64,000 bases of DNA from Halolamina litorea (GCF_026616205.1 NZ_JANHGR010000001.1:1116001-1180000); one strand, 5' to 3'; positions 7,425 through 16,461 are shown, counted from the stretch's first letter. The notes: generated from the letters alone by a model not told the origin. Numbers and translations are program-made.

Positions 7425-9269
7425 TTAGGCGGCCGCCAGCGCCTCCCGGTCGATGAAGACGACGACCTCCTCGCCCCAGAGCTTGAAGGGGTGCTGTCGG
7501 ACCTCGTAGCCGTCGAGCTCCGCGGCGAGTTCATCCCGGCTCTCGTCGTGAGCGATCACGACCGGCGGCGCGTCGGCGAGTGCCTCCGCGGGCGGGGTGT
7601 CGGGGGTGCTCGAGGTCACGTCGGCGCCGGCGCGTTCGAGGTACCACGGCAGCGGCAGTCGGGAGTGCCAGGCCGGCCCGCCGGGTGGCGCCCGTTGGAG
7701 ACTCGACTCGTCGGCGACGTAGAACTCCCCGCTCCCGCTCGGGTAGAACAGCACGTCGGTCCCGGCGTTGTCGGCGGCGACGGCCTCGACGTCGCTCATC
7801 GTTGGCTTGAGTTCGTTGTGAGGCTGGGCCCACTGGAGCACCTCCCGGTCCTCGTACTCGGTGCTGTTCCAGTAGTCGACGTTCAGGCCGACGACGCCGA
7901 CGGCGCCGCCGGTGAGCAACAACACCGCGAGCACGACCGGGACAGTGCGGTCAGTGTCGGAGAGCGCCCGGACAGGGTGGGGGAGCCCACCGACGCCACC
8001 GTCGGCGATCCGACCGAGCGCGTCGGCGAGGGACTCGTCCCCCGCCGTCAGTTCGCGTTCGACGACGCCGACGAGTGCGCCGACGCCGACCGCCGCTGGG
8101 ACCGTCAGCGGGAGCACGATGTGGTAGACCGCCCACGGCGCCTGAATGTCGGTGGCGATGGGGTAGCCGATCACGCTCGCGGCCGCCCAGTAGAGACAGA
8201 ACGAGACCAGCGTGCGCCGGCGCGGCGCCGCCTCCCCGAGCCCGAAGCCGTCGGCGAAGTAGCCGACGAAGCCGAAGGCGAACAGGAACGGGGCGCCGAA
8301 GACCAGCGTCTCCACGATGTCGTGGAAGAAAGCGAGGTACGAACGGTCGCCCCCGTCGCGGTCGAGCCACACGTCGGTTAGCTCGGAGATGGTGTCGCCG
8401 AGAGTGCTGACGCTCACGTCGACCAGTGCGGAGACCGAGCCGAGTGCGTTCCACGCCTCTGGCCGCGGCGCGTACATGACGACGGTGATGGCGATGAACG
8501 TCGCCACCACCCCGCCGAGGGCACCCCCGGCCCAAACCGGATACGGGGGGTCACCTGCACGGTCGGCGGCCCACTCGCGGATCGCGGCACCGTCGGCACG
8601 GAGGCGCCCACGGGCGCCCGAACCCGTCCCGTCGGCGCCGTCGACGCCCGCACGGAGCAGTCGGTGGTCGTAGCAGACCGCCGCGGCGCCCCCGAAGCAG
8701 GCGACGTAGAGGATGGCGTTCTCCTTGCTGGCGAACCCCAGCGCGAGCGCCGCGCTCGCGGCGAACACCGGTGCCAGGCGCCGGGTGTCGTAGGCCCGGA
8801 CCAGCAGCGCGAACGCGGCGAAACAGAACGCCCCCACCAGCGGGTCCGAGCGCATGAACCGCGAGTAGTAGAGCAACAGCGGCTGGAACGTCAACAGGAG
8901 CCCGAGCGCGACCGTCTCGCGGTCGTCGAGGTGTCGGCGCAGCAGCCACGCCGTCAGCGGTAGCGCCGCGGTGACGACGGCGACGGGGAACCGCGCCCAG
9001 AAGTCGGTCGCGGGGACGACGTGGAAGAGGAGGGCATCGGCGTGTTGGATGAACGGGCCGTGGATGATCGGTCGGTAGGCGAACTCGCCGGTTTCGTGGT
9101 AGCGCAGGATCCAGTAGCCCACGCGCCCCTCGTCCCAGTGGAAGATCCGACCGCCCAGCCCGAAGAGGCGCACCAGCAGCGACAGCGCCGAGAGCCCGAG
9201 CAGCGCGCGCAGCGCACGCCCCGTCGCTCGGTCCTCGTCGCTCGATCCCTGCGGTGACACCCGTGGCAT
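7425..9269 (-). CDS. Agl23-like polytopic membrane protein (TIGR03663 type)
   Basis: 614 residues with about 10-12 hydrophobic helices in the first 480 residues and a soluble extracytoplasmic C-terminal domain. The N-terminal loop with HWDEGRVGYWILRYHETGEFAYRP and HGPF resembles the acidic catalytic loop of lipid-linked sugar glycosyltransferases (GT39/ArnT fold). This is the pattern of the haloarchaeal family annotated as flippase-activity-associated Agl23. Role is likely in dolichol-phosphate glycan handling for N-glycosylation, but no other agl gene lies nearby and this is family-level inference. The ATG at 9269 (MPRVSPQ) is preferred over an upstream in-frame start at 9329, which would run into the next gene. 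Confidence 0.7.
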   Translation of the reverse strand: MPRVSPQGSSDEDRATGRALRALLGLSALSLLVRLFGLGGRIFHWDEGRVGYWILRYHETGEFAYRPIIHGPFIQHADALLFHVVPATDFWARFPVAVVTAALPLTAWLLRRHLDDRETVALGLLLTFQPLLLYYSRFMRSDPLVGAFCFAAFALLVRAYDTRRLAPVFAASAALALGFASKENAILYVACFGGAAAVCYDHRLLRAGVDGADGTGSGARGRLRADGAAIREWAADRAGDPPYPVWAGGALGGVVATFIAITVVMYAPRPEAWNALGSVSALVDVSVSTLGDTISELTDVWLDRDGGDRSYLAFFHDIVETLVFGAPFLFAFGFVGYFADGFGLGEAAPRRRTLVSFCLYWAAASVIGYPIATDIQAPWAVYHIVLPLTVPAAVGVGALVGVVERELTAGDESLADALGRIADGGVGGLPHPVRALSDTDRTVPVVLAVLLLTGGAVGVVGLNVDYWNSTEYEDREVLQWAQPHNELKPTMSDVEAVAADNAGTDVLFYPSGSGEFYVADESSLQRAPPGGPAWHSRLPLPWYLERAGADVTSSTPDTPPAEALADAPPVVIAHDESRDELAAELDGYEVRQHPFKLWGEEVVVFIDREALAAA

Positions 9270-9318
9270 GCGCCGGTCTTCCGACCCGAGGCATGAAGCT
9301 TTGTGGGTTCCGTTCCGG

Positions 9319-9621
9319 TCACTCCTCACGCGACTCGATCCGCTCCTTGGGCGTCTTCCCCGCTCGCTCGGGCTGCGGCGGCGCGGCGTCGGGGGCGTCG
9401 TCGGACTCCGGGGGCAACGGCGAGAGCCCCAGTTCCGCGATCGTTCCGCTGTAGACGAGGCGGTGGGCCGCGACGAGGCCGACGACGACGGTCCCCACGA
9501 CGAACAGCGGGTGGGCGTGGAGCCACGACGGGAGCACGAAGCTGCTGAACAGCCCCAGTACCGCGAGGCTGATCACCCCGACGAGCAGGAAGTTCAGGCT
9601 CTCCCGGACGGACTCGTCCAT
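9319..9621 (-). CDS. Small two-helix membrane protein, function unknown
   Basis: 100 residues. Residues 10-30 (LNFLLVGVISLAVLGLFSSFV) and 37-58 (PLFVVGTVVVGLVAAHRLVYS) are membrane helices. The remaining 40 residues are a polar, Pro/Asp/Glu-rich cytoplasmic tail. I use the ATG at 9621 (MDESVRES). It lies between the Usp protein and the Agl23-like gene on the same strand, 49 bases before the latter. No family recognised. Confidence 0.6.
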   Translation of the reverse strand: MDESVRESLNFLLVGVISLAVLGLFSSFVLPSWLHAHPLFVVGTVVVGLVAAHRLVYSGTIAELGLSPLPPESDDAPDAAPPQPERAGKTPKERIESREE

Positions 9622-9681
9622 GGTTCGATCCACTCCGGCGACGCGCAAAAAGCCCGCACCCCGAGCCGTGAACGGACCTGA

Positions 9682-10518
9682 CTACTGATCGCCGACCGTG
9701 ATGACGGGCACGTCCGCGGAGCGGACGACCTTCTCGGCGGTCCCGCCGAGCAGCACGCGCTCGATGCCGTGGCGCCCCGTCGCCCCCATGACCACCGCAT
9801 CGACGCCGGTCTCCTCGATGGTGTCGAGGATCTCGGTGTCGGGGTCGCCGCTTTCGACGTGGGTCGTCACGGTACCGACCCCCCGGGATTCCGCAGCCTC
9901 GACGACGGCGTCGACGGCGTCTCCTGCCGCCGCCCCGTCCTCGTCGTCGAACAGCGATCCCTCCGTCACCGAGAGCACGTGGACCGTGGCGTCGAGTTCG
10001 GCGGCGAAGTCGAGGCCGTGGCGGGCCGCTCGGAGCGCGGCGTCGCTGCCGTCGGTCGGGAGCAGCATCCCGCCGTAGGGGAACTCGAACCCGTCCTCCT
10101 CAAGCGGCGCCGTCAGTACCGGCGCTGGCGCGAGTCGGACGACCTTCTCGGTGACGCTACCGAGCAGGTACCGCGAGAGCCCTTCGCGGCCGTGGGTCGG
10201 GATCGCGATCAGGTCGTGGCCGCCACGCTCGGCGTAGTCGACGATGGTCTTCGCGGGCGTGCCCTGCTCGACGCTAGTGGTGTACTCGACGCCCAGCGAG
10301 TCGAGCAGTCGGCCGGCCTCGGCGACGACCTTCTCACCCTCCTCGACGAGCGCGTCGACGACCTCGCCGTCGGCGACGGTGACGCTGTCCCGGCCGGTGT
10401 CGGCGACGTAGAGCAGTTCCACCGCGGCGTCGTCCCAGTTGGCGAGCTCGGCGGCGTGGTAGAGGAGGCTGCTCTCGACGGCGGCCTCGTCAACGGGCAG
10501 GAGGATCCGATCGTACAT
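9682..10518 (-). CDS. Tandem universal stress protein (two UspA domains)
   Basis: 278 residues, twice the length of a single Usp domain. Domain 1 (about 1-140) opens with MYDRILLPVDEAAVESS and ends with the nucleotide-binding loop IPTHGREGLSRYLLGSVTEKVVR. Domain 2 (about 145-278) opens with GGMLLPTDGSDAALRAA and ends with VMGATGRHGIERVLLGGTAEKVVR then PVITV. Both retain the G-x2-G-x9-G(S/T) ATP-binding pattern. Cytoplasmic. The ligand and stress role cannot be read from sequence. Confidence 0.92.
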   Translation of the reverse strand: MYDRILLPVDEAAVESSLLYHAAELANWDDAAVELLYVADTGRDSVTVADGEVVDALVEEGEKVVAEAGRLLDSLGVEYTTSVEQGTPAKTIVDYAERGGHDLIAIPTHGREGLSRYLLGSVTEKVVRLAPAPVLTAPLEEDGFEFPYGGMLLPTDGSDAALRAARHGLDFAAELDATVHVLSVTEGSLFDDEDGAAAGDAVDAVVEAAESRGVGTVTTHVESGDPDTEILDTIEETGVDAVVMGATGRHGIERVLLGGTAEKVVRSADVPVITVGDQ

Positions 10519-10557
10519 GGGCCGGTGTTGGACCGGGGAGGGCTAAGAGGTTCGGGC

Positions 10558-11406
10558 CTATCCGTGACTCACGCCCTCGCGCTCGTCGGCCTTCTTCCGG
10601 CGGACCGCGGCTTGGGCGTTACTGGCGTCGTAGCCGAAGAAGACGTCCTTCGCGTACGCGTCGGCGACTTCCGTCGCGTGGACCAGTTCGTCGACGCCCA
10701 CGTCGACGGCGTACAGTTCGATGGAGAACGGCGTGCCCGCTTCGGGCGTCTCGGGCGACCAGCCCAGTAGGTCTTGGAACCCCTTTGCGATGCTCTCCAG
10801 CCAGTAGGTCGTCCCGTAGTGGGTGTCGTACAGCGGGACGACGAACTCGTCGACGTACGCCGAGAGCACCGAAAGGTCCAGTCCGGCCCGGTCGAACAGG
10901 TGGCCCGGATAGGGGTCCGGGTAGAGCGTGAGGTACGTCGTCCCCGGAATCCGTTCGCTGGCTTCCTTCACGAACTCGGTGATGACGCTACCGCGCCAGT
11001 TCATCCGGTCGTCGTAGTCGCTCTCTTCGAACAGTCGCTCACAGCGGTCACAGCGGCAGTACTCCGCCCGGGGGAACCCCACGTCGTCGAGGCGCACGTC
11101 CTCGTTGGCGGCGGCGCAGTCGGCGATCGTCTCCAGCAGCCCCTCGCGGTACTTCTCGTGGGTCGGACAGACGTACGCCCAGTCGAAGTAGGGCTGGTCG
11201 CGGGTCGCCCGGTTGCCCTCGTCGTCGACGGGCACCAACTCGGGGCTGGACTCGCCGGCGGCGTTGTCGCCGAAACAGGAGACCATGTTCACCGCGTTCG
11301 GCAACGGTTCGGCGGCCCGGCCGGTCACGTCCTTCACCTCGTAGAACCCCCGATCGAACGCCGGCCACTCGACCTCCTCGGCGTTGCGTGTGACGACCCC
11401 GTACAT
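10558..11406 (-). CDS. Conserved haloarchaeal protein, TIM-barrel glycosidase-like (tentative)
   Basis: 282 residues, soluble, no signal peptide. It contains CPTHEKYREGLLETI followed by LDDVGFPRAEYCRCDRCERLFE, then RGSVITEFVKEASERIPG. This order (C-P-x-H-x-x-Y-R, then D-x-x-x-F-P-R-x-x-Y-C-x-C-x-x-C-x-x-x-F) resembles TIM-barrel proteins grouped with hypothetical glycosyl hydrolases. The CxCxxC cluster may bind metal. No catalytic pair can be assigned with confidence. It stands alone, with 40 bases to the Usp gene on the same strand. Confidence 0.5.
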   Translation of the reverse strand: MYGVVTRNAEEVEWPAFDRGFYEVKDVTGRAAEPLPNAVNMVSCFGDNAAGESSPELVPVDDEGNRATRDQPYFDWAYVCPTHEKYREGLLETIADCAAANEDVRLDDVGFPRAEYCRCDRCERLFEESDYDDRMNWRGSVITEFVKEASERIPGTTYLTLYPDPYPGHLFDRAGLDLSVLSAYVDEFVVPLYDTHYGTTYWLESIAKGFQDLLGWSPETPEAGTPFSIELYAVDVGVDELVHATEVADAYAKDVFFGYDASNAQAAVRRKKADEREGVSHG

Positions 11407-11525
11407 GCCTCTGGGGAGGTGGGGCTGGCGGGTAAGTGGTTCGCTCCCGACAGGGGAGCGGGAGAAGCGATCACGCGATCACGCCGTGGCCGGCGTCATA
11501 CACGCCGACGGCGGCGTGACCGGGG

Positions 11526-11545
11526 CCGAGACACCGAGGTCTCGG
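11526..11545. repeat. Short hairpin with 7-bp arms
   Basis: CCGAGAC and GTCTCGG are perfect inverted copies separated by six bases. On the reverse strand it lies 20-40 bases after the stop codon of the 35-residue gene at 11565-11672, so it could end that transcript. There is no T-run. A second small hairpin (GCTCCC / GGGAGC) lies near 11448-11463 in the same intergenic stretch. Confidence 0.4.
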
Positions 11546-11564
11546 CGATCCGCTGCCGCCGCGG

Positions 11565-11672
11565 TTATTCGCTCTCGACTTCGACTTCCACGGGATCGGC
11601 GTCGCCGCCGACGAGGAAGTAGACGATCGTTACGAACGCGAACACGAGCAGGACCTTTGCTTTCGTAGACAT
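11565..11672 (-). CDS. 35-residue single-helix membrane protein
   Basis: Small ORF in the 311-base gap between the glycosidase-like gene and the DICT gene. The product is a basic start (MSTKAK), one hydrophobic helix (residues 7-22, VLLVFAFVTIVYFLVGG) and an acidic tail (DADPVEVEVESE). The basic-inside, acidic-outside arrangement fits an N-in membrane microprotein. The neighbouring DNA shows no other frame that makes sense. Function unknown; the acidic tail is typical of halophile surface-exposed segments. Confidence 0.55.
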   Translation of the reverse strand: MSTKAKVLLVFAFVTIVYFLVGGDADPVEVEVESE

Positions 11673-11717
11673 ACCCGACCGTTCGGCCGACTCCGTCATA
11701 AAGCCGCCGACGCCGAC

Positions 11718-12494
11718 TCAGAGCGCCGTCCGAACGTAGTCGTCCACGCGGATCGCCGGCTCCTGCTCGGTGGTGAAAAAGCCGTGCCAGACGCCCTCCT
11801 CGTCCTGTACCGCCAGCAGCGCGATGGGGTCGGGGCCCGACGGCTCGCCGGCTTCCGGCGGTCGGTGGATCACGAACCACGAGTCCCGGTAGTCCGTCGA
11901 CGTTCCCGCGTGGACCGTGACACCCAACGCGCTCGCGCGCTCCGCGCTGCCGTCGTCAACGCCGTAGACGTGCGTGTCGACCGCGCTCTCGCCCAGCCGA
12001 CGGTAGACGCGTTCGGTCCCCTGCTCGTCGACGATCCGGGAGAGCTGCTGGAACGAGGCCCGGTGTGTGCCGGCGTCGCGAAGCCACGCGCTGCGCTCGA
12101 TCTGTCGGGAGACGGCGATCAACAGTAGCTTCTCCTTGTGTGACCGGGGGTAGCCTCGCAGTCGGAACTTCACCCCCTCCAACCCGGTGATCACGTCGGG
12201 CAGGTCGACCGCGTCGAGATCGGTCGAACCGGTGATGAAGGCGTCTGAGTTGGTGAACAGCAGCGAACTCGCAACCGCCGACAGCGGCGACCGAGCCAAC
12301 ACCTCCTCGTCGGGGCCGAGGAGCAACACCATGTCCTCCTCCTCACCGTCGACGATCGCGTCGTCGACGGCCACGGACTGCTCTGCGAACGCGGTTTCGA
12401 GCATCGAACGGAGCTGCTCGGGCTGGCGCCGGTTCGCCAGAACGAGCGACCGTTCGACACCCTCGTAGGCGTCGACGAATCGTTCGAGCGACAT
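11718..12494 (-). CDS. DICT-domain sensory protein
   Basis: 258 residues, soluble. The order of elements fits the DICT domain: an N-terminal helix pair with RSLVLANRRQPEQL, the core with LPDVITGLEGVKFRLRG and KEKLLLIAVSRQIERSAWLRD, then a second half with DTHVYGVDDG and DSWFVIHRPPEAG. DICT domains are associated with diguanylate-cyclase-type and two-component signalling proteins and are common as stand-alone proteins in haloarchaea. No output domain is attached here. A CTATGTAGG element centred about 29 bases before the ATG suggests a leaderless transcript. Confidence 0.75.
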   Translation of the reverse strand: MSLERFVDAYEGVERSLVLANRRQPEQLRSMLETAFAEQSVAVDDAIVDGEEEDMVLLLGPDEEVLARSPLSAVASSLLFTNSDAFITGSTDLDAVDLPDVITGLEGVKFRLRGYPRSHKEKLLLIAVSRQIERSAWLRDAGTHRASFQQLSRIVDEQGTERVYRRLGESAVDTHVYGVDDGSAERASALGVTVHAGTSTDYRDSWFVIHRPPEAGEPSGPDPIALLAVQDEEGVWHGFFTTEQEPAIRVDDYVRTAL

Positions 12495-12517
12495 CTGGGC
12501 CGAAGCTTGACTGGTAA

Positions 12518-12530
12518 CCTACATAGCTTC
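12518..12530 (-). promoter_or_regulatory. TATA element of the DICT gene
   Basis: Reverse-strand GAAGCTATGTAGG, centre about 29 bases before the ATG at 12494, matching the usual spacing for a leaderless archaeal transcript. Confidence 0.45.
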
Positions 12531-12646
12531 TTCGACCGGACACGTCTCCGCCCGAATAGTCCCTCTGTGTGGTGGTTCGGTGGCGCTCGTCGCTCGTCCC
12601 GAGCGGGCGAAACCGGACTCTCGGCAAGGGTCGTGCCCCATGCGAC

Positions 12647-12654
12647 CATTTACC
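12647..12654 (+). promoter_or_regulatory. TATA-like element of the M20 peptidase gene
   Basis: CATTTACC, 24-31 bases before the ATG at 12678, in an otherwise GC-rich stretch. The 183-base gap between this gene and the divergent DICT gene carries both promoters and nothing else I can identify. Confidence 0.45.
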
Positions 12655-12677
12655 TCGCTTTGGTCCACGTCCACTGT

Positions 12678-14063
12678 ATGGACCCATCCGTCGACGACAC
12701 CATCGACGACCACTTCGAGACGTACCTGACCGACCTGCAGGCGTTGATCGCCCAGCCGTCGATCAGTGCCACCGGCGAGGGGATCCGTGAGTGTGCTGAA
12801 CACGAACGCGAACTCTGTCTGGAGTACGGCTTCGACGAGGCCGACATTGTCGAGACATCGGGCCACCCGTCCGTCCTCGCCCACGCCTACGTCGACAACG
12901 ACCCCGACAACGACGCGCCGACGGCGCTGGTGTACGGCCACTACGACGTACAGCCGGTCGACCCGGCGGAGTGGACGACCCCGCCGTTCGAGCCGGAAAT
13001 CCGCGTGGAGGACGGCGAGGAACTGCTCTACGGCCGCGGCACCGTCGACAACAAGGGCCAGCACTTCACCTACCCCTGTGCGGTCCGGACGCTGCGGGAG
13101 ACCACCGGCCTGCCGTGTAACGTCACGCTGATACTCGACGGCGAGGAGGAGAGCGGCAGTCCGAACCTCCTCGACGCCGTCGAGGCCCGCGAACCGGACC
13201 TCGACGCCGACGTGTCGATCAACTCCGACGGCCCCATCGACGACTCCGGCCGGCCGTCCGTCAGCTTCGGCAACCGCGGCATCCTCGTCGTCGGCCTCGA
13301 CGTGAGCGGGCCGAAGGGGGACCTCCACTCCGGCCACTACGGCGGCGCGGTCCCCAACCCCGCGTGGGAGTTGATCCGCCTCCTCGGCACGATGCGTGAC
13401 CCCCACGGCCGCATCGCTATCGACGGCTTCTACGACGAGGTCGAGGGGGTGCCAGCCCCCGACCGCGAACTACTGGATACCTTCGAACCCGACGAGGCTG
13501 AGCTCCTGGCGGACCTCGAGGTGGGCGGCCTCCAGGACGGCCCCGGAGAGACGTTCCTCGAGAAGACCCTCTACTACCCGACGCTCAACGTCAACGGCAT
13601 CGCCGGCGGACACGGGGAGACGGGTTTCAAGACCATCGTTCCGAGCGACGCCTCGGCCACCATCGACATGCGCCTCGTCGTCGATCAGGACCCGGACCGG
13701 ATCTTCGACCTGTTCGAGCGCCACGTCGAGCAACACGCCGACGACCGACTGGAGACGACGGTCACCTACCACGCAAGCATGGACCCGATGCGGACGCCGA
13801 CGGACACGCCGTACTTCGATCCGATCGTCGACGCCGTCACCGAGGGCTGGGGCGCGGAACCGGTCGTGAAGCCGTCGACGGGTGGCTCGGCGCCGTACGC
13901 GCTGTTCACCGACTACCTCGGCCTCCCGCACGCGAGCATCCCGTACGGGCAGGGCAACAACAATCAGCACTCGGCCGACGAGCGCTTCGCCGTCGACCAC
14001 TTCGAGAAGGGGATCCGGACCAGCGCCCGGCTACTGCACGCCGTCGGCTCCGTCGAGCCTTAG
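12678..14063 (+). CDS. M20 family metallopeptidase (dipeptidase / acetylornithine deacetylase-like)
   Basis: 461 residues, cytoplasmic. The M20 dizinc centre is complete: His in VYGHYDVQP, bridging Asp in GRGTVDNKGQ, catalytic and metal Glu in DGEEESGS, Asp in SINSDGP, and the C-terminal His in GNNNQHSADERF. The central dimerisation domain is present (YPTLNVNGIAGG, TGFKTIVPSDASATIDMRLV). The length and the GGSAPYALF segment fit the dipeptidase/carnosinase-like branch that removes one residue from small peptides. The ATG at 12678 follows the TATA element with leaderless spacing; an in-frame start 57 codons upstream is low-complexity and rejected. Its end overlaps the convergent menF by four bases. 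Confidence 0.88.
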   Translation: MDPSVDDTIDDHFETYLTDLQALIAQPSISATGEGIRECAEHERELCLEYGFDEADIVETSGHPSVLAHAYVDNDPDNDAPTALVYGHYDVQPVDPAEWTTPPFEPEIRVEDGEELLYGRGTVDNKGQHFTYPCAVRTLRETTGLPCNVTLILDGEEESGSPNLLDAVEAREPDLDADVSINSDGPIDDSGRPSVSFGNRGILVVGLDVSGPKGDLHSGHYGGAVPNPAWELIRLLGTMRDPHGRIAIDGFYDEVEGVPAPDRELLDTFEPDEAELLADLEVGGLQDGPGETFLEKTLYYPTLNVNGIAGGHGETGFKTIVPSDASATIDMRLVVDQDPDRIFDLFERHVEQHADDRLETTVTYHASMDPMRTPTDTPYFDPIVDAVTEGWGAEPVVKPSTGGSAPYALFTDYLGLPHASIPYGQGNNNQHSADERFAVDHFEKGIRTSARLLHAVGSVEP

Positions 14064-15397
14064 TCCTCGTCGTCGGTGTCGAGCGCCGCGAGGATCGGCT
14101 CCAGTTTGAGGCCGACCTCCTCCCACTCGACTTCGGGGTCGCTGTCGGCGACGATGCCGTTGCCCGCGAAGAGCGTGGCCCGGCGGCCGCCCGCGACCGC
14201 CGAGCGGATGCCGACCGCGAACTCCCCGTCGCCGTCGGTGTCGAACCAGCCCACGGGGGCGGCGTACCAGCCGCGCTCGAACGTCTCGGTCTCGCGGATC
14301 ACGCGCTCCGCAGTCTCCGGCGGCAGGCCGCCCACGGCGGGCGTCGGGTGGATCGCATCCACGAGTTCCAGAACGTGCGTGTCGCCGTCGAGGTCGGCCT
14401 CGATCGGGGTGTGGAGGTGCTGGACGTTCGCCAGCTTCCGGACCCCCTGTTCGGCGACGCGTACGTCGCCCAGCGGCGCGAGGTGTTCCTCGATGGCCTC
14501 GGCGACGAGTGCCTGTTCGTGCTGGAGTTTCTCGCTCCCGAGCAGCGAATCAGCGAGCGCGGCGTCCTCCTCGGGTGTCTCCCCGCGGGCGACCGTGCCT
14601 GCCAGCGCCTCCGTGACCGCGTGATCCCCCTCGAGGCGGACCAGCCGCTCGGGCGGGACGCCGAAGAAGCCGGCCTCGTCGGTCGGCTGGACCAGAAAGC
14701 GGAAACAGTCGGGGTAGGAGCGTCGCAGCCGTTCGAGCGTGTCCGAAACGACGACTTCCTCCTCGAGTGTGACCGCGAGCGCGACGGCGAGGACCACCTT
14801 CCGGAGTTCGCCGGCTTCGATCCGTTCGACGGCCGCCTCGATCCCCTCGGCCCACTCCTGTTCGGTCGTCGTCCGGCGGCTGGCGACGACGCCCGGCGGG
14901 TCCTCGACGGGACGCATCGCGGGGAGGTCGTCGATCTCCGCCGCCGCCGCCTCGAGGTCGGCCTCGGCGGCGACGGCGTCGCCGTCGGCGCGCACGACAG
15001 TCAGGTGCGTCGCGTCGTCGGTCCGAACCAGTTGGATCCGGGGGAGGACGAACGTCGCCGGCGGGAACCCCTCCCACGGCGGCGAGGGCTCGTGGTCGTC
15101 GTGGAAGGCGGCGCCGCCGAAAAATCGCGGGCGAGCGGGGCCCTCGGGGGCGTCTGCGCCGTCGAAGGCCGTCTCGCCGGCCTCCCGGACCGCGCTGAAC
15201 CGCTCGCCCCCGGCGCCGGTCAGGCGGGCGGCTTCGCCCGCGCCGACGACTTCCAGCCCGTCCGGGGCCGCCCAGTGGACACGTGGCGCTCCTCGCCCGG
15301 CGAGGAACGCACGGAACGACACGTCCGGAACCTCCCGGCTCCGACCGACGAACGTCGTCTCTGCCGGGTCGAGACCGGTCTGCCGCGGTGACTCCAT
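14060..15397 (-). CDS. menF: Isochorismate synthase
   Basis: 445 residues. The C-terminal 260 residues are the chorismate-binding fold: GELRKVVLAVALAVTL, FGVPPERLVRLEG, EALAGTVARGETPEEDAALADSLL, KLQHEQALVAEAIEEHL, ANVQHLHTPIEADL, and DAIHPTPAVGGLPPETAERVI. These are MenF/EntC-type signatures, and the product is isochorismate for menaquinone synthesis, the quinone likely used by the complex I encoded here. The other men genes are not in the window. It converges on the M20 gene. Confidence 0.9.
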   Translation of the reverse strand: MESPRQTGLDPAETTFVGRSREVPDVSFRAFLAGRGAPRVHWAAPDGLEVVGAGEAARLTGAGGERFSAVREAGETAFDGADAPEGPARPRFFGGAAFHDDHEPSPPWEGFPPATFVLPRIQLVRTDDATHLTVVRADGDAVAAEADLEAAAAEIDDLPAMRPVEDPPGVVASRRTTTEQEWAEGIEAAVERIEAGELRKVVLAVALAVTLEEEVVVSDTLERLRRSYPDCFRFLVQPTDEAGFFGVPPERLVRLEGDHAVTEALAGTVARGETPEEDAALADSLLGSEKLQHEQALVAEAIEEHLAPLGDVRVAEQGVRKLANVQHLHTPIEADLDGDTHVLELVDAIHPTPAVGGLPPETAERVIRETETFERGWYAAPVGWFDTDGDGEFAVGIRSAVAGGRRATLFAGNGIVADSDPEVEWEEVGLKLEPILAALDTDDED

Positions 15398-15423
15398 CTA
15401 CCCCTCTTTCACTACGGGCGGCC

Positions 15424-16014
15424 CTAACTGTACCGTTCCTCGTTCCACGGGTTCGCGCTGTCGGAGTAGCCCCGCTTCTCCCAGTAGCCCAGTTCCGCCT
15501 CGGTGAGGAACTCGACGCCCTTCACCCACTTCGCCCCCTTGTAGGCGTACTTGTGCGGGGTGACGACGCGGAGCGGTCCGCCGTGGTCGGCGGGCAGGGG
15601 TTCACCGTCGAACTCCCACGTGAACAGCACCTCCCGTCGGTCGCACTCCGCCAGCGTGAGGTCGGTCGTGTAGCCGTCGTGGGCGTGGAACATCACGTGC
15701 TCGGCGTCGTCGTCGACCCCGACGGCGTCGACGAGTTCGGGGAACGGCAGCCCCGTGAACTCGCAGTCGAACTTCGACCAACCGGTCACGCAGTGGAAGT
15801 CCTGCGTCTGGGTCTCCGGGGCCAGGTCCATGAACTCGGCCGCGGAGAACTCCCGTTCCTCCTCGACGGCGCCCGAGACGGTGACTGTCCAGTCGTCGTC
15901 GACTTTCGGCGTGTTCCCCTTCGAGAGCACCGGGAAGCTCTCGGTCTTTCGCTGGCCCGGCGGCAGTCGTTCGTCGCCGAACTCCTCGTAGAGCCCGGTC
16001 ACGTCCGTAGTCAT
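15424..16014 (-). CDS. Sulfite-oxidase-like molybdopterin oxidoreductase
   Basis: 196 residues, close to the size of the minimal molybdopterin domain of the sulfite oxidase / MsrP(YedY) family. The cysteine in QDFHCVTGWSKFDCEFTG is the expected molybdenum ligand. GGPLRVVTPHKYAYKGAKWVKGVEFL is the conserved C-terminal motif of the domain. There is no Tat signal at the start (MTTDVTGLYEEFG), so the protein should be cytoplasmic, unlike MsrP. Substrate unknown. It lies 26 bases upstream of menF on the same strand, and transcription could run through. Confidence 0.82.
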   Translation of the reverse strand: MTTDVTGLYEEFGDERLPPGQRKTESFPVLSKGNTPKVDDDWTVTVSGAVEEEREFSAAEFMDLAPETQTQDFHCVTGWSKFDCEFTGLPFPELVDAVGVDDDAEHVMFHAHDGYTTDLTLAECDRREVLFTWEFDGEPLPADHGGPLRVVTPHKYAYKGAKWVKGVEFLTEAELGYWEKRGYSDSANPWNEERYS

Positions 16015-16133
16015 ACTCGAACGGAGCGGGCCCGCTCACCTATGGTTATCGGATGCGGCCCATCGACACCCGGATCAGCGCGCGTTGGCCGGCGTAGACG
16101 GGGCTCTGCCGCCGCCACGCCGCGCCAACGAGC

Positions 16134-16141
16134 TTATATAC
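16134..16141 (+). promoter_or_regulatory. TATA element of the CopG-like gene
   Basis: TTATATAC, 26-33 bases before the ATG at 16167; one of the clearest archaeal TATA boxes in the window. Confidence 0.6.
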
Positions 16142-16166
16142 TCGGTGGGCCAAACTCCCCTGACAG

Positions 16167-16379
16167 ATGCCGAAGGTCGATCTCAACGTCCCCGAACACC
16201 TGGAGATGCAAATCGCACAGCTCGTCGAACAGGGCGAGTTCGTCGACCGCAACGAAGCCGTCGAGGAACTCCTTTCGACGGGACTGAAAGCCTACAAAAC
16301 AAGCGGCCCGATGGACGACGAGGAGCCCGAGTTCGAGGACGAGGGCATGATGGGCCACGAGGACGAGTACGTCTTCTGA
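16167..16379 (+). CDS. Ribbon-helix-helix (CopG-like) protein
   Basis: 70 residues. The first 45 residues fit a ribbon-helix-helix DNA-binding fold: a beta strand (KVDLNVPEHLEMQI), helix A (AQLVEQGEFVDRNEAV) and helix B (EELLSTGLKAYKT). A highly acidic 25-residue tail follows, rich in Asp and Glu with Met-Gly. Likely a dimeric transcription factor; target unknown. A good TATA box gives it its own promoter. Confidence 0.75.
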   Translation: MPKVDLNVPEHLEMQIAQLVEQGEFVDRNEAVEELLSTGLKAYKTSGPMDDEEPEFEDEGMMGHEDEYVF

Positions 16380-16461
16380 CCCCCGAGTTTTCGAGGCCGC
16401 TCACCCCCGATGAGCCTCGGCGCCGCCGTTCGTGGCCGTTCGTGTGACTCCCACCCAATAA

